Assembly: GCA_035512595.1 (NCBI GenBank)
Contig: DATKDU010000330.1
Location: 1 to 9,875, forward strand
Direction of reading: 5' to 3'
From: DATKDU01 sp035512595
Lineage (GTDB): Bacteria > Planctomycetota > Planctomycetia > Pirellulales > Pirellulaceae
DNA: 9,875 bases
Notes under the pieces: model-generated
Database searches by the model: none
Told to the model about the DNA's origin: nothing
The model's input: the letters and a program-made list of their open reading frames with translations, nothing else
Position numbers and translations under genes: made by a program
Shown here: in pieces, positions 6,628 through 9,875 of the stretch
How the letters are laid out: every line of letters starts with the position of its first letter
Position numbering within the stretch: position 1 is the stretch's first letter

Positions 6628-7569
6628 ATGTGGCTTAGAAACTTACTCTTCGTTGGCCTCGTCGTCTGCGGCTCGCTGTCGAGCGCGGCCGACAAGGAGG
6701 CCCCGCCGAATCTCGGGGACGAAACGACCACCACCTGGCGCTTCGGCATCGTCGTCAACGCTCGCGGCGGCAGCGTCACCGGCATTCAAGCCTCGCTGCC
6801 GGTGCCGATGGACTGGCCGGAGCAAACCGTGAAGATCGTGGGCGAAGAAAAGTCACCCACCGTGCGGAAGATTGCCTACCGCGTGCTTGATGGCGGGGTC
6901 AAGCAGATGCTGGTCACGATCCCGCGGCTGAGGGTGGGCGAGGAAGGCAAAGCCGTGGTCACGATGGAGATCACCAAGCGGGAGATCCTCGAGCCGTCCG
7001 CGAAGAGCCAGTTTGTCATCCCCGCCAAGCCGGCCCGCGAACTGCAAAAATACCTGCTCCCCAGCCCGTACATCGAAAGCCGCGACCCCAAGTTCGCGCA
7101 GATCGCTCCGCAGATTCTGATTCGCGAACAGCACGCCTGGGGGCAGACGGAAGAGATCTACAAGTTCGTCCGCGACAACGTGAAGTACGAATTTGCCGAG
7201 GAGATTCGCCCGGCGATCGACGCCCTCAACGACCGCAAGGGGGACTGCGAGGAATTGTCGAGCATCTTCATCGCCATCTGCCGCGCCAGCAAGATTCCGG
7301 CTCGCGCGGTTTGGGTTCCGGGGCATTGCTACCCGGAGTTCTATCTCACCGACGGCCAGGGACGCGGCCACTGGTTCCCCTGCCAGGCCGCCGGCGAGGC
7401 GCACGAGTTCGGCAAAATGAAGGAGCCGCGGCCGATCCTGCAAAAGGGAGACAACTTCCGCGTCCCCGGCGAGAAGGAGCCGCAGCGCTACGTCAAGCAC
7501 ACCCTCTCCGCCACGAATGCCGAGGTCCCGCCGGAAGTGAAGTTCGTGATGGAGCCGGTGAAGGAGTAG
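6628..7569 (+). CDS. Secreted transglutaminase-like protein (copy 2, catalytic residues kept)
   Basis: This exported 313-residue protein has a signal peptide at about 1-20 (MWLRNLLFVGLVVCGSLSSA) and an N-terminal domain about 38-120 with 'LPVPMDWPEQTVKIVGEEKSPT'. The transglutaminase-like domain (about 140-255) has 'EEIYKFVRDNVKYEF', then C207 in 'DRKGDCEELSSIFIAICRASKIPAR', then H233 in 'GHCYPEFYL'. These match the Cys and His of the transglutaminase/papain-type triad. The usual downstream Asp is not obvious: the segment reads GHWFPCQAAGE. The C-terminus has 'RPILQKGDNFRVP'. The fold is used by cross-linking enzymes, peptidases and amidases; the substrate here is unknown but must lie outside the cytoplasm. 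It follows copy 1 by 57 bp on the same strand, so they are probably co-expressed and arose by tandem duplication. GGAAAG lies 4 nt, and GGAGG 12 nt, before the ATG. Confidence 0.88.
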   Translation: MWLRNLLFVGLVVCGSLSSAADKEAPPNLGDETTTTWRFGIVVNARGGSVTGIQASLPVPMDWPEQTVKIVGEEKSPTVRKIAYRVLDGGVKQMLVTIPRLRVGEEGKAVVTMEITKREILEPSAKSQFVIPAKPARELQKYLLPSPYIESRDPKFAQIAPQILIREQHAWGQTEEIYKFVRDNVKYEFAEEIRPAIDALNDRKGDCEELSSIFIAICRASKIPARAVWVPGHCYPEFYLTDGQGRGHWFPCQAAGEAHEFGKMKEPRPILQKGDNFRVPGEKEPQRYVKHTLSATNAEVPPEVKFVMEPVKE

Positions 7570-7597
7570 GGGCCAGGAGTAGGGGTCAGGAGTCAGG
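7566..7597 (+). repeat. Purine-rich GGGGTCAGGAG micro-repeats
   Basis: Right after the stop of copy 2 lie near-copies of the words AGGAGTAGGGG and GGTCAGGAGTCAGG. They resemble the GGTCGGAG repeats after copy 1 in composition and position (immediately 3' of a transglutaminase-like gene, non-template strand purine-rich). No coding role is seen. Confidence 0.5.
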
Positions 7598-7630
7598 AAT
7601 CATCGCCGCGCTTGCAGTGCGGCGATGATT
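7598..7630. terminator. Stem-loop between convergent genes
   Basis: A perfect 12-bp stem, AATCATCGCCGC (7598-7609) with GCGGCGATGATT (7619-7630), has a 9-base loop that can close further by G-U and C-G pairs. It covers the last codons and the stop (7600-7602) of the minus-strand lipoprotein gene and follows the plus-strand paralogs by 28 bp. The position suggests a shared terminator or 3' stabiliser for both transcripts. T-tracts are short on both sides, so intrinsic termination is uncertain. Confidence 0.55.
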
Positions 7631-9516
7631 TGCTCCTTCGTCTTGTGTTCATCGCACAGCTTGCGGAATTCTTCGCGCGACAGGGGTGTGAGGCTCGGGA
7701 TCTGGCAGGTGATGAATTCATCGACGGCGATCAGGCTGGTGGTGGGTTTCAGCTTTCCTTGCTCGACCGGTTTCCACTCGCCGCCATCGGCCGGCCGCAC
7801 CGACGGAAGAAACCGCGGGTCGAACTCGGCTTTCAGCTTGACCAGCCGCACGCCGACGGTCGCCCAGACGCTCATCACTTGCCGCTGGGGGTCGTAATAG
7901 ACGGGGACGATGACCCGCGTGTCTGCCGCCAGGTCCGGATCGGTCTTGATTTCGCTGAGCCATTTCTCTGCCGCCGCCATCGCGGAATTCGGATCCCCCG
8001 TCTCTTCGGACGTCGTGCTCGGCCGCATGCCGAGGTCTTCGCAACTGAGCAGGTAGCAGCCAAAAAACAGCGTCCGCATCTGGTCGAGCTCGGCGGCCAG
8101 ATCGAGCGGCCGCTCCCCGCCGGCAGTCAGCCCGTGCAGCTTGGCTAGTTCGTCACGGCCAACGCGCTCATGGAGGAAGTCTCGCAGGAAATCGTAAGCT
8201 CGGGCCGTGCGGAGGTAATAGGTGGGAGCCGGCTCGAGTCGGAGCCGAGGCGACACATTCTCCAGCGGAGGAGGAGGCGCCTCGGCGGCGGCTGAGGCAA
8301 CATCCATCTGCCGGATGTGCGTCTCGCGCCGCTTGGTGATCAGTGCCGCGAATGCTTCGAGCATCCGCCGCTTGTAGCGGGCGGTGCGAAGGAGTTTGAA
8401 CGACTCTTCGCCGCGCTCAGGGAGAAGCAGCGTCTCCAGCGCGTAAGCCTGGTACTCGTACCAGCCGCTCTCCGCCGACGGCCCGAGATCGACATTGCCA
8501 CTGCGGACGGCGCGGATCAATTGCTGCATCAGGTCGGCGTCGGCGGGCAGCCCCATGGGAAACAACCGCAGAAACAGCTCGTTTTCGCGGCTGGTGGAGG
8601 ACGGGAGGAATGCCGCCGAGACGGCTGTCTGCAATGCTGCCGGCCCAGCGGAAAGGAGCACGGTTGTCGTGGGAGGTGGATTGGTGAGCCTGGCGTAGAA
8701 GGCGAGCATCTGGTCGTAGTCGCCCTTCAGCGCCGAATCGCCGTCGAGCGCCTCGGCAACCGCCAGCATGACGCCGTCGGCGTGCGGACGCCGCGGGTCG
8801 GGGCGCAGCGGCAATTCCTGCTGGAAGAATCGCAGAAACCGAAAGCACTGCTTCAGCTCGTCGTTCCACGTGTAGAAGCCAGTCGGTTTAGACAAGGTTT
8901 CGCTGGCATCAAACTCTTGCCGCCAGCGGCTCTTGGCCGACATGTCCCCCACTTCGATCTGGACGTCGGCCAACTCCAGGCCGGCCGCCAAATACGCAGC
9001 CGCAGGACTTTTCGGGCCGACTTTCTCTGCGATGTCCTTCACCAGCTCGACATGGCTGCGGAGCGTGCTGGTCAGCCCGCGATAGTATGCCCGATCGAGT
9101 GCCGCGTAGAGCCCATCGTCGAACTGCTTGGCCTTGCCGTCGATCAAGTTGACGGAAGGGAGCGTGAATCTCGCCGCCGCGGCAAACGACGGGGATAGAT
9201 CAAGATGGTACTTCTCCGTATCAGGGCGGGACATCTCCACGTCGAGCTTCACGACGGCGGCACTCAGGTTGATCTGCCACCCGTCGATCGGCTCGGAATG
9301 GACGAGGTCGGGATCGAACTTGGGCGCCTGGTCGTCTCGCAACTGATCGTCGGTCAATTGGTCGGACGGCGGCGGTGGCGGCTTGTAATCGGTGAGCTCA
9401 ATGATGTCGTAAGGGAGCGGCTCGCCAAAGAAAAGCATGTTCTTCGCCAGCCAGCATCCCGGAACGAGGACGGCGACGGCCAATCCGCCGATCACCAGCA
9501 ATTGCCAGGTTTTCAT
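7600..9516 (-). CDS. Large putative lipoprotein of unknown function
   Basis: I do not recognise this 638-residue protein. It starts MKTWQLLVIGGLAVAVLVPGC; C21 after VPG could be a lipidation site, though Pro at -2 is unusual, and otherwise it is an uncleaved membrane anchor. A linker follows with PPPPP (46-50) and a DQLTDDQLRDDQ acidic repeat. Residues 80-400 are mostly helical (for example 'GWYEYQAYALETLLL' near 351), another proline patch lies at 414-417, and a C-terminal part (535-600) has alternating hydrophobic strands 'VIVPVYYDPQRQVMSVWATVGVRLVKL'. The last 27 residues form a charged helix. No catalytic motif is evident. GAGG lies 6 nt before the ATG, so the start is well supported. It converges on the transglutaminase-like pair and is probably transcribed alone. 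It is likely a planctomycete-restricted envelope protein. Confidence 0.82.
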   Translation of the reverse strand: MKTWQLLVIGGLAVAVLVPGCWLAKNMLFFGEPLPYDIIELTDYKPPPPPSDQLTDDQLRDDQAPKFDPDLVHSEPIDGWQINLSAAVVKLDVEMSRPDTEKYHLDLSPSFAAAARFTLPSVNLIDGKAKQFDDGLYAALDRAYYRGLTSTLRSHVELVKDIAEKVGPKSPAAAYLAAGLELADVQIEVGDMSAKSRWRQEFDASETLSKPTGFYTWNDELKQCFRFLRFFQQELPLRPDPRRPHADGVMLAVAEALDGDSALKGDYDQMLAFYARLTNPPPTTTVLLSAGPAALQTAVSAAFLPSSTSRENELFLRLFPMGLPADADLMQQLIRAVRSGNVDLGPSAESGWYEYQAYALETLLLPERGEESFKLLRTARYKRRMLEAFAALITKRRETHIRQMDVASAAAEAPPPPLENVSPRLRLEPAPTYYLRTARAYDFLRDFLHERVGRDELAKLHGLTAGGERPLDLAAELDQMRTLFFGCYLLSCEDLGMRPSTTSEETGDPNSAMAAAEKWLSEIKTDPDLAADTRVIVPVYYDPQRQVMSVWATVGVRLVKLKAEFDPRFLPSVRPADGGEWKPVEQGKLKPTTSLIAVDEFITCQIPSLTPLSREEFRKLCDEHKTKEQIIAALQARR

Positions 9517-9564
9517 AGCAGCCTCGCGAATGGCGAACGCGTGATGAGGCTGTTGATTGTAGCG

Positions 9565-9590
9565 TGTCAGTCATTCATTCGCGACTGACA
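9565..9590. promoter_or_regulatory. Inverted repeat upstream of the lipoprotein gene
   Basis: Perfect 8-bp arms TGTCAGTC (9565-9572) and GACTGACA (9583-9590) are separated by 10 bases, about 48 bp upstream of the lipoprotein start codon. The size and spacing suit an operator for a dimeric regulator or a leader hairpin. No matching -10/-35 pair was identified next to it. Confidence 0.4.
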
Positions 9591-9743
9591 GCGGCTCAAC
9601 GCGCCCAATCCGCTCCAGCCGCCCCCGGCAATACAGCAGCGGCCTAAGGGTTCGCCTCACGCCCTTGCGTCCCGGGACACAACCCGATTGTCAAACATCG
9701 ACGTGCGTGCAGCGCGGCCTGTGTTCTGCTGGAAACTTGTAAT
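9591..9743. other. Non-coding spacer before the insertion sequence
   Basis: No supportable gene is seen between the lipoprotein start and the IS end. The stretch contains an 18-bp near-perfect palindrome, TTGCGTCCCGGGACACAA (9665-9682, one mismatched pair), of operator size. It also has a short AAGGG/CCCTT inverted repeat near 9647-9666. Nothing here matched a tRNA or an integron attC site by eye. Confidence 0.35.
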
Positions 9744-9791
9744 GCGCAGATAGAAATGTCCCCATAAGGCGCAGATAGAAATGTCCCCATA
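9744..9791 (+). repeat. Two 23-bp direct repeats at the IS left end
   Basis: The same 23-bp unit, beginning GCGCAGATAGAAATGTCCCC, occurs at 9744-9766 and 9769-9791 with a 25-bp period. It lies directly upstream of the transposase start. Short tandem repeats at an IS end are usually transposase binding sites, and the outer one probably lies at or near the terminus. Two copies are too few, and too close, for a CRISPR array. Confidence 0.75.
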
Positions 9792-9797
9792 GACAAT

Positions 9798-9814
9798 CAC
9801 CTCCAAAGGAGGTG
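9798..9814 (+). promoter_or_regulatory. Hairpin burying the transposase Shine-Dalgarno
   Basis: CACCTCC (9798-9804) pairs perfectly with GGAGGTG (9808-9814) around an AAA loop. The right arm contains the GGAGG Shine-Dalgarno, 5 nt from the ATG at 9818. An outer pair, GACAAT (9792-9797) with ATTGTC (9826-9831), can bring the start codon into the same structure. If it forms, ribosome access would be limited, a known way for IS elements to keep transposase low. The pairing is seen; the effect is inferred. Confidence 0.6.
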
Positions 9815-9817
9815 GTC

Positions 9818-9875
9818 ATGGAGACATTGTCGATGAGTGGCAAGGAGCGGAGGCGGCTGGAGGTGCTGAGTCGGG
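9818..9875 (+). CDS. Transposase N-terminus, probably ISNCY family (partial)
   Basis: The frame opens with ATG after a perfect AAAGGAGG and reads METLSMSGKERRRLEVLSR before leaving the window. The pattern 'MS.KE..RLEVL.RV' followed by a helix-turn-helix is what I recall for ISNCY-type integrase-fold transposases in planctomycetes and others. The catalytic DDE residues and the HTH itself are not in view, so the family is tentative. The adjacent 23-bp direct repeats and the Shine-Dalgarno-covering hairpin support a mobile element. Confidence 0.6.
   Translation, partial: METLSMSGKERRRLEVLSR

Larger units (their letters stand above)
9744..9875 (+). mobile_element. Left end of an insertion sequence, probably ISNCY-like (partial)
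   Basis: The terminal direct repeats, a structured leader and the start of a transposase-like frame together indicate an IS entering from the right edge. The exact left boundary is not defined; it could extend a few bases to the TGTAAT at 9738-9743. The other end and any target-site duplication are outside the window. Confidence 0.65.

Noticed and set aside
6628..6690. Lipobox in copy 2 (LVVC)
   Set aside because: Val at -1 is not acceptable for lipoprotein signal peptidase; an ordinary signal peptide cut near SSA is more likely.
9640..9690. Integron attC site or tRNA-like fold around GGCCTAAGGGTTCGCC
   Set aside because: No matching R'' and R' core sites and no complete cloverleaf could be drawn.
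9744..9791. CRISPR array
   Set aside because: There are only two units, with a 2-bp gap between them, next to a transposase start.

Overview
The window is GC-rich bacterial DNA and looks like a member of the Planctomycetota, probably the Pirellulales or a relative. This rests on family style, not on a phylogenetic marker. The clues are a leucine-rich-repeat membrane protein with the 'RRRWYQFSLRTL' anchor, a secreted PQQ/BamB-like propeller that starts 'WPQFRGP', paired secreted transglutaminase-like proteins ending in 'ILQKGDNFRVP'-type motifs, and a 'HETHERHEK' hairpin repeat. The one universal housekeeping gene is a complete enolase.

Layout. Positions 1-34 (minus) may be the first codons of an aminopeptidase N-like gene, with a dyad-embedded TATAAT upstream. 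Positions 219-2166 (minus) form a likely two-gene unit: a helix-turn-helix protein followed 19 bp later by a membrane-anchored LRR protein. It has a near-consensus promoter (TTGACA-17-TATGAT) at 2200-2228. A terminator-like hairpin lies inside the first gene. Positions 2252-2602 (minus) hold the 3' end of another LRR gene with no start. It is cut off at a 74-bp hairpin repeat (2604-2677), which lies 5 bp after the stop of a PQQ-like propeller gene (2683-3996, minus). Enolase (4113-5420, plus) is divergent from it. Two tandem secreted transglutaminase-like paralogs follow (5608-6570 and 6628-7569, plus), joined by purine-rich micro-repeats. A large putative lipoprotein of unknown function (7600-9516, minus) converges on them, and a 12-bp stem overlaps its stop codon. 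From about 9744 the window enters the left end of an insertion sequence: two 23-bp direct repeats, a hairpin burying a strong Shine-Dalgarno, and the first 19 codons of a probable ISNCY-type transposase that runs off the edge.

How the genes relate. Apart from enolase, most products look exported or membrane-bound (LRR, propeller, both transglutaminase-like proteins, lipoprotein), so this is mainly an envelope or periplasm region with repeat and IS debris between genes. The most interesting point is the transglutaminase-like pair. The downstream copy keeps the cysteine and histidine expected for catalysis. The upstream copy has lost both while the rest of the fold is conserved, which suggests an enzyme/pseudoenzyme pair. 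No CRISPR array, rRNA, tRNA or recognisable defence system was seen.
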